Shown here: piece after piece, positions 34,102 through 42,491 of the stretch
How the letters are laid out: each line of letters starts with the position of its first letter
How positions within the stretch are numbered: position 1 is the stretch's first letter
Source: Bacteroidota bacterium
GTDB lineage: Bacteria; Bacteroidota; Bacteroidia; NS11-12g; UBA9320
Direction of reading: 5' to 3'
Length of the DNA stretch: 64,000 nt
NCBI GenBank assembly: GCA_002746305.1
Contig: NVWV01000003.1
Span: 322,501-386,500, forward strand
Notes under the pieces: generated by a model
Seen by the model: the letters and a program-made list of their open reading frames with translations, nothing else
Told to the model about the DNA's origin: nothing
Databases searched by the model: none
Translations under genes and position numbers: made by a program

Positions 34102-34755
34102 ATGACCAAGTGGTTTCTTTCATTTTTAATTGTACTATTTGCCTTAACGGTTAAAGCACAATCCAATGTAATTGATTCCATCAAGGTAAGTCTTCAGGAA
34201 AAGCCCAAATTCTTTATGAGTTTGAACAATAGAAACACCTTTATTCGTTCCAATAAAACCAAACTATATGGTTTAACTGGAGGATTCGATTACAATGAAA
34301 AAGTTAAATTGTTTGTAGGCATCTATGGATTTGGCGACGCAAACGAAACTTTATTAATCAATGATATAGACTTTGTGCAAGACTCTGTATTCCGATACAT
34401 TAACACCAGTAATTTTAGTCTTGGTATTGAATATGATTACTGGGAGTACGAACGCTTACACCTTAGTTTTCCAATTCAAATTGGTATTGGCTCCATCAAT
34501 TATGAATTTGTAGAAAAGGATAAATCTACCCCTATCCGAATTCAGAATTACAACATTGTCCCAATTGAATTTGGTTCCAATGCATACTTGGAATTGCTTA
34601 CCGGAGTCGGGCTCAAAGCAGGAATTGGCTATAGAATGACTTTGGGAAAGAAAGAAGCATCCCAACTATCTAGTCCCTATTACAACCTTGGGATATCCAT
34701 TTTAGTAGGTGAAATCTACAAGGACATCAAGAAAAATATTAATTATAAACCTTAA
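34102..34755 (+). CDS. Small outer-membrane beta-barrel protein (217 aa)
   Basis: Signal peptide MTKWFLSFLIVLFALTVKAQ, then amphipathic strands alternating with turns (SLGIEYDYWEYERLHLSFPIQ, LLTGVGLKAGIGYRMTL, NLGISILVGEIY), consistent with an 8-stranded barrel. No specific family. The gene at 38383 is of the same general type. It overlaps the stop of the minus-strand thioredoxin gene by 4 bases. Confidence 0.78.
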   Translation: MTKWFLSFLIVLFALTVKAQSNVIDSIKVSLQEKPKFFMSLNNRNTFIRSNKTKLYGLTGGFDYNEKVKLFVGIYGFGDANETLLINDIDFVQDSVFRYINTSNFSLGIEYDYWEYERLHLSFPIQIGIGSINYEFVEKDKSTPIRIQNYNIVPIEFGSNAYLELLTGVGLKAGIGYRMTLGKKEASQLSSPYYNLGISILVGEIYKDIKKNINYKP

Positions 34756-36275
34756 CCTCTTTTCCTTGAGGATCTCTTTGGTTTGATAACTTCTTCTTTT
34801 TTAACATCCAGTGGCTCTAACTCATCAGAAGTGCTAATAGGCAGGGATATATCAGTAGGTTCTACGATACCTTGTTCTTCCCATAAGTATTGAACGGTGT
34901 TTGCTATGTCTTTAGCACCAATTTTCTTAAATCTAATATTCTTATCCTGATCCAAAACATAGATTTGAGGTGTAGTCCTAATGTTATACTTCTTTCTAAA
35001 TTCATCTTCTCCAAAGGCATTTGCTACATTGATAAAATTAAACTTGTCTTTGGCTATTCTTTTTTTCCATCCTGCCCAGTCACCTTGCGTATATACAGCA
35101 TAAATTTCCAGATTTTCGTTTGTTAAACTGTCGTATAGTTTACTAATGATAGGCATTTCCTTCTTACAATGACCGCAGTTAATATCCCAAAAGACCAAAA
35201 CAGTGACAGGCTTATTAATCTCAGATAACGTAATTCTTTGCTTGAAACTAGAGTCTGGCATACTCATATTGGGTGCTTTCACATCGCACAAAGTTGGTTC
35301 CATTTTGGCACTCTCCTCACACATTTTCGCTGTATAAGCTGAATCTGACCAAAATGCCTTGCCTGCACAATAATAGTTTTTAGCCATATGCCATACAGCC
35401 TTGTCAAAACACATGTACTTAGAGTCTTCAAAATAGCCTAATAGAAAGTGTATTGCGTATTTATACTGTTCCTGACTTCCCCCAGCCTCTATCTTGTCTA
35501 TTAGATTGTCACCAATCATAATTGCAGTATCTGCAATCGGAGGCATGTAGTTATCAAAATATGTTTTTATCCTGTTATGGAACACTGGAGAAAGCACCAA
35601 TCCATCTTCAGACATGTCTACTTTATCCCAGTAATGGTCTCTAAGCCATAAGTACTGAAACCTTCTAGCACTATCTTTATCCATTCCTTCTGGAGCATCA
35701 ATAGCTTTTACTTCCTGCATAGCACTATATAATCTACCAATGAATAATTCCGGATTTTCAGCAACTATTTTTCTTCTGGCTTCCGAAACCTTGGAACTAA
35801 TGCTCTTCAATTCACTGCTTAGCTTTTTTCGTTCCCCCTCATTTTCAGTAGAATCTAACTCCTTTTTTATTTTAGAAGCTATAAGACTCTGAGATACGGC
35901 AAAACGATTAAATTCAAGAAATAATTTATTTTCAAGAGAACCCTGTGTAGTCGTTACATCTGGCCTGATGGTAGTATCCGTTGAGAACACATACTTTGTT
36001 TGATCTTCTTTATTAGAAATCAAGATTTCGAAATAGTTCTTTTTGGGTAAAACAACTAGATATACCCCGGTATTTAGATTTTCATCTCCTTTAAAATGGA
36101 ACGTACCATTGATACACTCAGAGGTATCTTTCAAGTACTGTTTGTCCCCAAAGTGATTCGCTAACAGTAGTTCATCATCACAAGATAATCCATCAATTTT
36201 AACAGCAATATCATACTGGGCGTATGTTGTCATGCAAAAAAAGACGCCAATCCATAGTGCAAAATATTTAATCAT
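34752..36275 (-). CDS. Secreted DUF4369/DUF5106-type thioredoxin, paralog 1 (507 aa)
   Basis: Signal peptide MIKYFALWIGVFFCMTTYAQ (start 36275; the open frame to 36335 adds an unlikely tail). Domain order is an N-terminal DUF4369-like beta domain (YDIAVKIDGLSCDDELLLANHFGDK), a helical DUF5106-like middle (FQYLWLRDHYWDKVD..DGLVLSPVFHNR), and a C-terminal thioredoxin fold with the redox motif CGHC (C367, C370). Periplasmic or surface disulfide chemistry is expected. A Lys/Arg-rich tail (KPKRSSRKRG) is unique to this copy. Promoter TATATTTG at 36304-36311. Confidence 0.88.
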   Translation of the reverse strand: MIKYFALWIGVFFCMTTYAQYDIAVKIDGLSCDDELLLANHFGDKQYLKDTSECINGTFHFKGDENLNTGVYLVVLPKKNYFEILISNKEDQTKYVFSTDTTIRPDVTTTQGSLENKLFLEFNRFAVSQSLIASKIKKELDSTENEGERKKLSSELKSISSKVSEARRKIVAENPELFIGRLYSAMQEVKAIDAPEGMDKDSARRFQYLWLRDHYWDKVDMSEDGLVLSPVFHNRIKTYFDNYMPPIADTAIMIGDNLIDKIEAGGSQEQYKYAIHFLLGYFEDSKYMCFDKAVWHMAKNYYCAGKAFWSDSAYTAKMCEESAKMEPTLCDVKAPNMSMPDSSFKQRITLSEINKPVTVLVFWDINCGHCKKEMPIISKLYDSLTNENLEIYAVYTQGDWAGWKKRIAKDKFNFINVANAFGEDEFRKKYNIRTTPQIYVLDQDKNIRFKKIGAKDIANTVQYLWEEQGIVEPTDISLPISTSDELEPLDVKKEEVIKPKRSSRKRG

Positions 36276-36303
36276 TCTATTCAAGTTCAATATTAATTTC
36301 GTA

Positions 36304-36311
36304 CAAATATA
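36304..36311 (-). promoter_or_regulatory. -7 element TATATTTG
   Basis: Perfect motif on the minus strand, conserved in the paralog's promoter as GTTATGTTTGTAC. Confidence 0.6.
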
Positions 36312-36364
36312 ACACGAGTTAGACGCATATATCACCTAACTAGTTGCTTACTTACGGTGAGATA

Positions 36365-36391
36365 ATAACAAAAACGATGCCTAAAAACTGG
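36365..36391 (+). pseudogene. Decayed copy of the start of the alkyltransferase-like gene
   Basis: Reads ITKTMPKNW against MTKTMPIDF at 38028, with the same reading frame spacing and 'AACAAAAACGATGCCTA' matching 'GACCAAAACAATGCCTA'. It lies upstream of paralog 1 exactly where the real gene lies upstream of paralog 2. It shows that the tandem duplication unit included the beginning of that gene. Confidence 0.6.
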
Positions 36392-36516
36392 TGTTGTCCA
36401 AATATCAACTATATGGTCGATTCCCCATTTTAAAGTCAATCATTCAGCGTAGTGATTAAAGAACATCAAGAAGTAAAATATGTTTTTATTAGAGACTCAG
36501 AACCACGATTGTAAAT

Positions 36517-37953
36517 TTAGGATTTATCCTTTTTAGGTTCAATAATCCCTTGTTCTTCAAGTAAAAAATTAATTGTTTCTTTTACCTGATCTGCCGCAAC
36601 TTTCTTAAATCGAATATTTTTATCTTGATCGAGTATAAATATCTGTGGCACCGTTTCTATACTATAGTTGGTTTTACATTTATCCTCACCAAAGGCATTT
36701 GCTACATTAATAAATTTATACTTTTCCTTCGCTATCCTATCCTTCCAATTTTTCCAATCTCCTTTAGTATAAACCGCATATACCTCAAAGTGTTCGTTGG
36801 TCATACTATCGTATAGTTTACTTATAATAGGTATTTCTTTTTTGCAGGTACCACAGTCTATATCCCAAAAAATGACCACAGTGACGGGTTTATCTATATT
36901 ATACAGGCTTTGTCTTATTTTAAAGGACGTATCTGGCATATTCATATCTGCAGCCATTTTACCACAAAGAATACGTTCAGCTTTTTTGCTGTAGTCACAC
37001 AATTTGGCCGTATAAGCAGAATCTGACCAAAATGCTTTACCTGCACAATAGTAGTTTTTGGTCATATGCCATACAGCCTTGTCAAAACACATGTACTTAG
37101 AGTCTTCAAAATAGCCAAGGAGAAAGTGTATGGCGTATTTATACTGTTCTTGACTTCCCCCTGATTCAATCCTGCTTATTAGACTATCCCCTAACATAAT
37201 TGCAGTATCAGCAACTGGCGGCATATAATTGTCAAAGTATAATTTTATCTTATTATGAAACACTGGAGAGAGTACTAGCCCATCTTCTGACATGTCTACG
37301 TTGTCCCAATAATGATCTCTAAGCCATACGTATTGAAACATCCTTGCATCATCTTCATTCATTCCTTCAGGAACATCTATGACCTTTACTTCTTCAATTG
37401 CATGGTACAATCTACCAATGAATAATTCTGGATTCTCCATAACTATTTTTCGTCTCGCTTCCGAAACTTTGGAACTAATGCTTTTCAATTCACTACTTAG
37501 CTTTTTTTGTTCATCCTCATTTTCAGTAGAATCTAACTCCTTTTTAATCTTTGAAGCTTTAAAACTTTCAGCCATGGCTAGGCGATTAAATTCAAGAAAC
37601 AATTTGTTTTCAAGAGAACCCTGTGTAGTCGTTACTGCAGGCTTTATAGTAGTGTCCGTTGAGAACACATATTTTGTTTGATCTTCTTTGTCAGAAATTA
37701 AGATTTCGAAATAGTCCTTTCTTGGAAGAATTACCAAGTAAACACCAGATTTGAGATTCTCTTCTCCCTTAAAATGGAACGTACCATTGATACATTCAGA
37801 GGTATCTTTCAAGTACTTTTTATCTCCAAAATGATTTGCTAAAAGTAGTTCATCATCACAAGTCAACCCATCAATTTTAACAGAGATGTCATACTGACCG
37901 TATGTTGTCATACAAAAAAAGACGCCAATCCATAGTACAAAATGTCTAGTCAT
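36517..37953 (-). CDS. Secreted DUF4369/DUF5106-type thioredoxin, paralog 2 (478 aa)
   Basis: Close paralog of the gene at 34752, with near-identical stretches such as DSTENED..KKLSSELKSISSKVSEARRKIV and QYKYAIHFLLGYFEDSKYMCF. Signal peptide MTRHFVLWIGVFFCMTTYGQ. The redox motif is CGTC instead of CGHC, so the redox potential or partner probably differs. It ends in EPKKDKS without the basic tail of paralog 1. Promoter TATGTTTG at 37983-37990. Confidence 0.88.
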   Translation of the reverse strand: MTRHFVLWIGVFFCMTTYGQYDISVKIDGLTCDDELLLANHFGDKKYLKDTSECINGTFHFKGEENLKSGVYLVILPRKDYFEILISDKEDQTKYVFSTDTTIKPAVTTTQGSLENKLFLEFNRLAMAESFKASKIKKELDSTENEDEQKKLSSELKSISSKVSEARRKIVMENPELFIGRLYHAIEEVKVIDVPEGMNEDDARMFQYVWLRDHYWDNVDMSEDGLVLSPVFHNKIKLYFDNYMPPVADTAIMLGDSLISRIESGGSQEQYKYAIHFLLGYFEDSKYMCFDKAVWHMTKNYYCAGKAFWSDSAYTAKLCDYSKKAERILCGKMAADMNMPDTSFKIRQSLYNIDKPVTVVIFWDIDCGTCKKEIPIISKLYDSMTNEHFEVYAVYTKGDWKNWKDRIAKEKYKFINVANAFGEDKCKTNYSIETVPQIFILDQDKNIRFKKVAADQVKETINFLLEEQGIIEPKKDKS

Positions 37954-37982
37954 TTATATTGAGTTCAATAATTATGTTTGTA

Positions 37983-37990
37983 CAAACATA
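37983..37990 (-). promoter_or_regulatory. -7 element TATGTTTG
   Basis: Perfect motif on the minus strand, 29 bases from the ATG at 37953. Confidence 0.6.
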
Positions 37991-38027
37991 ACACAACCAA
38001 GACGCTAATATTGTCTGCTCTTTTAGT

Positions 38028-38378
38028 ATGACCAAAACAATGCCTATAGATTTTAACTTCACAGAAGCCGTCTACGATGTAGTCAGGCTTATACCAAAAG
38101 GAAAAGTAACATCTTATGGTGCAATTGGAACTTATTTGGGAGCTGCAAGGTCAGCACGAATGGTAGGTTGGACCATGAATAAGGCACATAGTCAAGTACC
38201 TGCAATCCCTGCTCATAGGGTTGTAAATCGACAAGGATTACTCACGGGTAAAACACATTTTAAAACTCCAAGTAAGATGCAGGAATTGCTAGAGGCCGAA
38301 GGGATTATTGTTAAAAATGACCAAATTGTCAATTTTAAGGAACACTTTTGGGACCCAAGTAAACATTTAGATCTTTAA
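38028..38378 (+). CDS. Alkyltransferase-like protein (ATL), MGMT family (116 aa)
   Basis: MGMT-fold DNA-binding domain (IPKGKVTSYGAIGTYLGAARSARMVGWTMNKA). The alkyl-acceptor motif PCHRV is replaced by PAHRV: Ala62 stands where the reactive Cys should be. It therefore cannot transfer alkyl groups. ATLs bind O6-alkylguanine and hand it to nucleotide-excision repair. The start could be the ATG at 38028 or at 38040. A decayed copy of its first codons is at 36365. Confidence 0.9.
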   Translation: MTKTMPIDFNFTEAVYDVVRLIPKGKVTSYGAIGTYLGAARSARMVGWTMNKAHSQVPAIPAHRVVNRQGLLTGKTHFKTPSKMQELLEAEGIIVKNDQIVNFKEHFWDPSKHLDL

Positions 38379-38382
38379 CTGT

Positions 38383-39012
38383 ATGAAAAATATCACTGTC
38401 ATAATAATCCTTGTATTTACTTCTCTATATGTAAATGCTCAAAATCAAGAAGCCCAAAATGTGATAGGAGTACGAGCCGGATTTAGTGTAACTGGCGGAT
38501 TTATAAAAGCCGCTGGAAAGTTAGAAGATAACTCTCTCGATACACTTCAAAGAGAGACAAGTACCAGTAACCTTCCCGCTCTATCTTTCACATATGATTA
38601 TGGTATTAGTGATGAGTTTAGTGTCGGTCTTTTAACCTCAATTCAGACCTTCAATGGCTCAGTCAAAAATTACGGCTTTAATACTCCCAATGACACCTTT
38701 ATCGTAGAAAATATTGACTTTACACTACGAAGAATTTATGTTGGTATTGCCCCAAAATACCATTGGGCTACATCCAATGAAAAAGTAGATCTTTACTCCG
38801 GAATCCGTTTAGGATATATTATATGGGTGAATAACATCGAAACCAGTGACCCAAACTTTGATATCTTCGATAAATTTAATGTTGGACGACCATCTTTCAA
38901 CCTTGTCCCTATAGGTGGCAACTTCTATTTTGATGATAATTTTGGTGCCAATTTTGAACTTGCCATTGGTGCACCTTATATCTTCAGTGCTGGTCTACAA
39001 TATAAATTTTAA
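38383..39012 (+). CDS. Small outer-membrane beta-barrel protein (209 aa)
   Basis: Signal peptide MKNITVIIILVFTSLYVNAQ and a run of alternating beta strands ending in the aromatic strand IFSAGLQYKF, the C-terminal signature of outer-membrane barrels. No substrate evident. It follows the ATL gene by 4 bases and is convergent with ybaB (4-base overlap). Confidence 0.8.
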   Translation: MKNITVIIILVFTSLYVNAQNQEAQNVIGVRAGFSVTGGFIKAAGKLEDNSLDTLQRETSTSNLPALSFTYDYGISDEFSVGLLTSIQTFNGSVKNYGFNTPNDTFIVENIDFTLRRIYVGIAPKYHWATSNEKVDLYSGIRLGYIIWVNNIETSDPNFDIFDKFNVGRPSFNLVPIGGNFYFDDNFGANFELAIGAPYIFSAGLQYKF

Positions 39013-39311
39013 GCCCCGAAACCCATACCTGGGATATTGGGCATTATTGCACTCATTTCTTTTTTAATGTGCGTATCTGCTTGCATTTGAGCTCTATCAA
39101 TAGCTTCTAATATCATAGTTTGAACCTCCTCACGAGATCTTATTTTAAAGATACTATCATCTATTTCCAACGAATGAAACCTTTTGTCACCACTGCATTT
39201 AATACTAACTTTATCATTATAAGACTTCCCTTCAAAATCCATTGCAGCCAATTTTCCTTTTAGTTCTTCAGCCTTTTGCTTTGCCTCTTTCAATTTTCCT
39301 AAACCTAACAT
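39009..39311 (-). CDS. YbaB/EbfC nucleoid-associated protein (100 aa)
   Basis: Family features: an N-terminal helix rich in K/E/A (LKEAKQKAEELKGKLAAMDFEG), a central beta segment (KVSIKCSGDKRFHSLEIDDS) and a Met-rich tail (MPNIPGMGFGA). YbaB forms dimers that bind DNA. It is not beside dnaX or recR here, where it often lies. Confidence 0.9.
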   Translation of the reverse strand: MLGLGKLKEAKQKAEELKGKLAAMDFEGKSYNDKVSIKCSGDKRFHSLEIDDSIFKIRSREEVQTMILEAIDRAQMQADTHIKKEMSAIMPNIPGMGFGA

Positions 39312-39324
39312 TTATATCCTATTA

Positions 39325-39343
39325 TACCTTTGTCGCAAAGGTA
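39325..39343. promoter_or_regulatory. Back-to-back -7 elements TACCTTTG-TCG-CAAAGGTA
   Basis: A perfect palindrome in which each arm is a -7 element, one for each strand (39325-39332 plus, 39336-39343 minus). The minus element serves ybaB (25 bases to its ATG). The plus one points toward the peptidase gene, whose ATG is 76 bases away. Polymerases could not occupy both at once. Confidence 0.6.
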
Positions 39344-39407
39344 CTTATCTGGGGTTCAAAAGAAGTTAACCAATCATTTCGTTTAGTTTTCTTATACTCG
39401 CAGCATC

Positions 39408-41045
39408 ATGTTAAAACGCAAACTATATGTGCTGTTAGCACTTTTATTTATTATTTCTTGTAGCCAAGGGCCAGCAGAGGACTCTTCCGCGGAATATTTA
39501 GATGGTCTATCAACATATATCCCAGTTAAACTTACTACTGATCTCTCTCAGTTAACTTCCTCGGAGCAAAAAATGCTTCCTCATCTGTTTGCAGCAGCAA
39601 ATGTTATGAACGATTTATTTTGGGAACAGTCTTATGGTGACAAAGAACAATTACTCTCTTCAATATCAAATCCAAAATTGAGGAATTTTGCTAAAATTAA
39701 CTACGGCCCATGGGATCGACTTAATGATAATGCTCCTTTTCTTGACAATGTAGAATCCAAACCTAAAGGAGCTAATATTTATCCAGCAGATATTACAAAA
39801 GAGGAATTCGAATCTCTAGGACTAATTGATGAAAAGGGTCAGTACTCCATGGTTCGTAGAGATGAAACTGGGAAACTATACACTATTCCATACAATGAAT
39901 TCTTTAGAGAAAAGTTAGAAGTCGCTTCTAGCCACTTAATGCAGGCCTCTGAGATTTGCGAAGATCCTGAATTAAGAAATTATTTGGAATTAAGGGCTAA
40001 AGCACTGCTCTCAAATGAGTACGATCAAAGTGATATCGCTTGGATTAACATGAGAAATAATACACTGGATATCATAATTGGACCAACTGAACACTATGAG
40101 GACAAATTGTACAACTACCGAACTGCATATGAAGCATATATTTTAGTGAAAGATAAAACATGGAGTAAGAAACTTGAAAAATATATAAGTTACTTACCCC
40201 AACTTCAAGCTGACCTACCTGTAGAAGAAATATACAAACAGGAGAGCCCTAACAGTGATGCTGCACAGCTTAATGCATATGATGTTATCTTCTATGCAGG
40301 CGACTGTAATTCTGGCAGTAAAACGATAGCTGTGAACTTACCCAATGATGAAGAAATACAAGTAGAGCATGGCACTAGAAGAAGTCAGCTCAAAAATGCC
40401 ATGAAGGCTAAGTTTGACAATATCCTAATGCCTATTTCTGATATTCTTATTGAGAAGAAACAACGAAAGCATATTACTTTTAATGCCTTTTTTAGTAATA
40501 CCATGTTTCACGAAGTAGCTCACGGTTTAGGAATCAAACAGACTGTTAATGGGAAAGGAAGTGTACGAGAAGCCTTGGGAGAGCAGTTTAGTGCTCTAGA
40601 AGAAGGCAAAGCAGACATTCTAGGTCTATATATGATAACACAGCTTAAAGAGCAAGGAGTGTTACAAGAAGGCGAGTTAATGGATTACTACGTAACATTC
40701 TTAGCTGGTATCTTTAGGTCTGTAAGGTTCGGTGCAAGTAGTGCACATGGCAAGGCCAATATGCTTCGATTTAACTATTTTCAACAGCAAGAAGCCTTTA
40801 CACGAAATATAAATGGCACCTATTCTGTAAATTTGAATCGCATGAAAAAGGCTATCGAAGGTCTTTCAGCAAAGATTCTTCAACTTCAAGGGGAAGGTGA
40901 TAAGGCTGGTGTAATTGAACTCATGAGTAAGGATGGTAAAGTAGGACCTTCTTTACAAAAAGATCTAGATAAGTTAAGTGCTGCAAGCATCCCTGTTGAT
41001 ATTGTTTTCGAACAAGGACTTGAAGTATTGGGGTTACCCCAATAA
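39408..41045 (+). CDS. M49-like zinc peptidase lipoprotein (545 aa)
   Basis: Lipobox ISC at Cys18 in MLKRKLYVLLALLFIISCSQ, so a periplasm-facing lipoprotein. The zinc site is HEVAH (H368, E369, H372) with the third ligand in EEGKAD (E398/E399). The dipeptidyl-peptidase III (M49) family normally has HEXXGH and EECRAD, so this is the pentapeptide variant seen in a divergent bacterial branch. Homologs are often labelled Zn-dependent hydrolase. Downstream is a long perfect terminator palindrome, which with the gene end recurs at 47549. Confidence 0.85.
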   Translation: MLKRKLYVLLALLFIISCSQGPAEDSSAEYLDGLSTYIPVKLTTDLSQLTSSEQKMLPHLFAAANVMNDLFWEQSYGDKEQLLSSISNPKLRNFAKINYGPWDRLNDNAPFLDNVESKPKGANIYPADITKEEFESLGLIDEKGQYSMVRRDETGKLYTIPYNEFFREKLEVASSHLMQASEICEDPELRNYLELRAKALLSNEYDQSDIAWINMRNNTLDIIIGPTEHYEDKLYNYRTAYEAYILVKDKTWSKKLEKYISYLPQLQADLPVEEIYKQESPNSDAAQLNAYDVIFYAGDCNSGSKTIAVNLPNDEEIQVEHGTRRSQLKNAMKAKFDNILMPISDILIEKKQRKHITFNAFFSNTMFHEVAHGLGIKQTVNGKGSVREALGEQFSALEEGKADILGLYMITQLKEQGVLQEGELMDYYVTFLAGIFRSVRFGASSAHGKANMLRFNYFQQQEAFTRNINGTYSVNLNRMKKAIEGLSAKILQLQGEGDKAGVIELMSKDGKVGPSLQKDLDKLSAASIPVDIVFEQGLEVLGLPQ

Positions 41046-41098
41046 GAGAATAAAGTTCAATAAACTAAAAGGCTCGCTACAATTGTAGCGAGCCTTTT
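41037..41098 (+). repeat. Direct repeat 4, left copy (M49-gene end plus terminator)
   Basis: Covers the last codons, the TAA stop and the terminator of the peptidase gene. Two identical blocks (17 bases, 41037-41053, and 36 bases, 41063-41098) recur at 47549-47565 and 47573-47608, with a short divergent spacer. Confidence 0.9.
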
Positions 41099-41109
41099 AG
41101 TTTATTGAA
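41056..41109 (+). terminator. Bidirectional terminator, perfect 54-bp palindrome
   Basis: Arms TTCAATAAACTAAAAGG... and their exact complement meet at CAATTG, giving a 27-bp fully paired stem and flanking A/T runs. It ends the peptidase gene and the opposing LRR gene. Such a perfect palindrome is unusually long. Confidence 0.85.
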
Positions 41110-41142
41110 TATCCTTACTGAAGCCCAACGTAGTATTGAACA

Positions 41143-42417
41143 TTAATCTATAATAACGATTCTTTTAATAACAGATGTTCCGTCACTTAAGTGCACATTC
41201 ATACAGTACATTCCAGCAGGTACTTCATCAATCTTAAATTTATTCCAACTATAGCGAGTCGTTTTTATTTCCTGCCCCAAACTATTAATAACCGTTACCC
41301 CTTCTATTTTATTTGTTCCTTTAATAAAGACTATTCCTCTGCTTGGATTTGGGTAAATCTCAATTTCCAATGGGGTTTCAGTCTTTATTGAGTTTAAACA
41401 ATTCTCATTAAACGTAACACCAGAATCTACCTTATTCGACCATCGGTCGTTGCTCCAATTCGGGTCATCAACCGTAATACAGTCAAGAGTAGGATTATTC
41501 TTTATATCTAGTATCAAGGACTTATTATTTCCATTTCTGACGTTAAGCTCTACCAAGATATTATTAGAAGCTGTTAAATTCTTCAATCTGGAATTGTTTG
41601 ATAAATCCAAGTGGACTAATTGATTGGAATCACAATAGAGTTCTGTAAGTTCGTCCAAATCAGAAACTATCAACGACGATATATTATTGTCAATGCAGCT
41701 AACGAAAGTGACTTTCTCAAGCCCCACGATATCGAAAGAATTTAATAAATTATGACTAAAATCCACTCTCAATAAGGCTGTAAAATCTAAAAGTCTTACT
41801 GAGTCTATTAAATTACCGTTACAATATATTTGCTCAAGTTTTGTGATCGCAATGTCCGAGAAGATAATGGATTTTAGATTTGCATTACTGCACTTTAAGT
41901 AGGTTAGCAAATCGTTTTGAACTAAGTTTAACGTGTCTGATAGATTTGAGCTATCAATAACTACAAATTCAAGTTTTTCATTCTTAGAAAGGTCTATTTC
42001 ATTAAGATCTGAACCCACAATGGTAATGCCATATAATTCTAGATTTGAGCTTACATCGATCATATCTAAGCCAGTTTGTCCCGATGAAGTTTTATCTGTA
42101 ACTGACACAAATTCCAACTTACTAGCGAAGCTTAGATTGAGATCGTTTACCTTGTTTGTGATCAAGATTAGCTCCTTAATATTCTTAAATTCGTCTACTC
42201 CTTGTAAATCATGTACTTCCTCGGATGTACAGCTAATGACATCTGCATTAAGAGCTTCAAGAGTATCTATTTCTTGGTCCAGATTTGTATTGATGTTTGG
42301 ATCACTAACCAAACACTTTTTTAAGCTGGTATCTGGTAAAATTATATATTGTGCTGATGCAAATATTATCAGATGACAAAAGAGTATAACTAACGAGGGT
42401 CTGATTAGGTTCTTCAT
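41143..42417 (-). CDS. T9SS cargo with leucine-rich repeats (424 aa)
   Basis: Signal peptide in MKNLIRPSLVILFCHLIIFASAQ (start ATG 42417; the longer frame begins at a TTG). The middle consists of short LRRs ('LDLSNNSRLKNLTASNN', 'IYCNGNLIDSVRLLDF'), as in internalin-like proteins. The type A sorting domain closes it (LEIEIYPNPSRGIVFIKGT ... YCMNVHLSDGTSVIKRIVI). Surface protein of likely binding function. A -7 element TATTTTTG (42424-42431) ends 6 bases before the ATG. Confidence 0.9.
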   Translation of the reverse strand: MKNLIRPSLVILFCHLIIFASAQYIILPDTSLKKCLVSDPNINTNLDQEIDTLEALNADVISCTSEEVHDLQGVDEFKNIKELILITNKVNDLNLSFASKLEFVSVTDKTSSGQTGLDMIDVSSNLELYGITIVGSDLNEIDLSKNEKLEFVVIDSSNLSDTLNLVQNDLLTYLKCSNANLKSIIFSDIAITKLEQIYCNGNLIDSVRLLDFTALLRVDFSHNLLNSFDIVGLEKVTFVSCIDNNISSLIVSDLDELTELYCDSNQLVHLDLSNNSRLKNLTASNNILVELNVRNGNNKSLILDIKNNPTLDCITVDDPNWSNDRWSNKVDSGVTFNENCLNSIKTETPLEIEIYPNPSRGIVFIKGTNKIEGVTVINSLGQEIKTTRYSWNKFKIDEVPAGMYCMNVHLSDGTSVIKRIVIID

Positions 42418-42423
42418 TTCTTT

Positions 42424-42431
42424 CAAAAATA
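42424..42431 (-). promoter_or_regulatory. -7 element TATTTTTG
   Basis: Perfect motif on the minus strand ending 6 bases from the ATG at 42417. Predicted leaderless. Confidence 0.55.
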
Positions 42432-42491
42432 GGTTAATAAAATCCTAGGACGTAGTCTTATCTGTCAATAAAATATGATTGATGCAATTAA

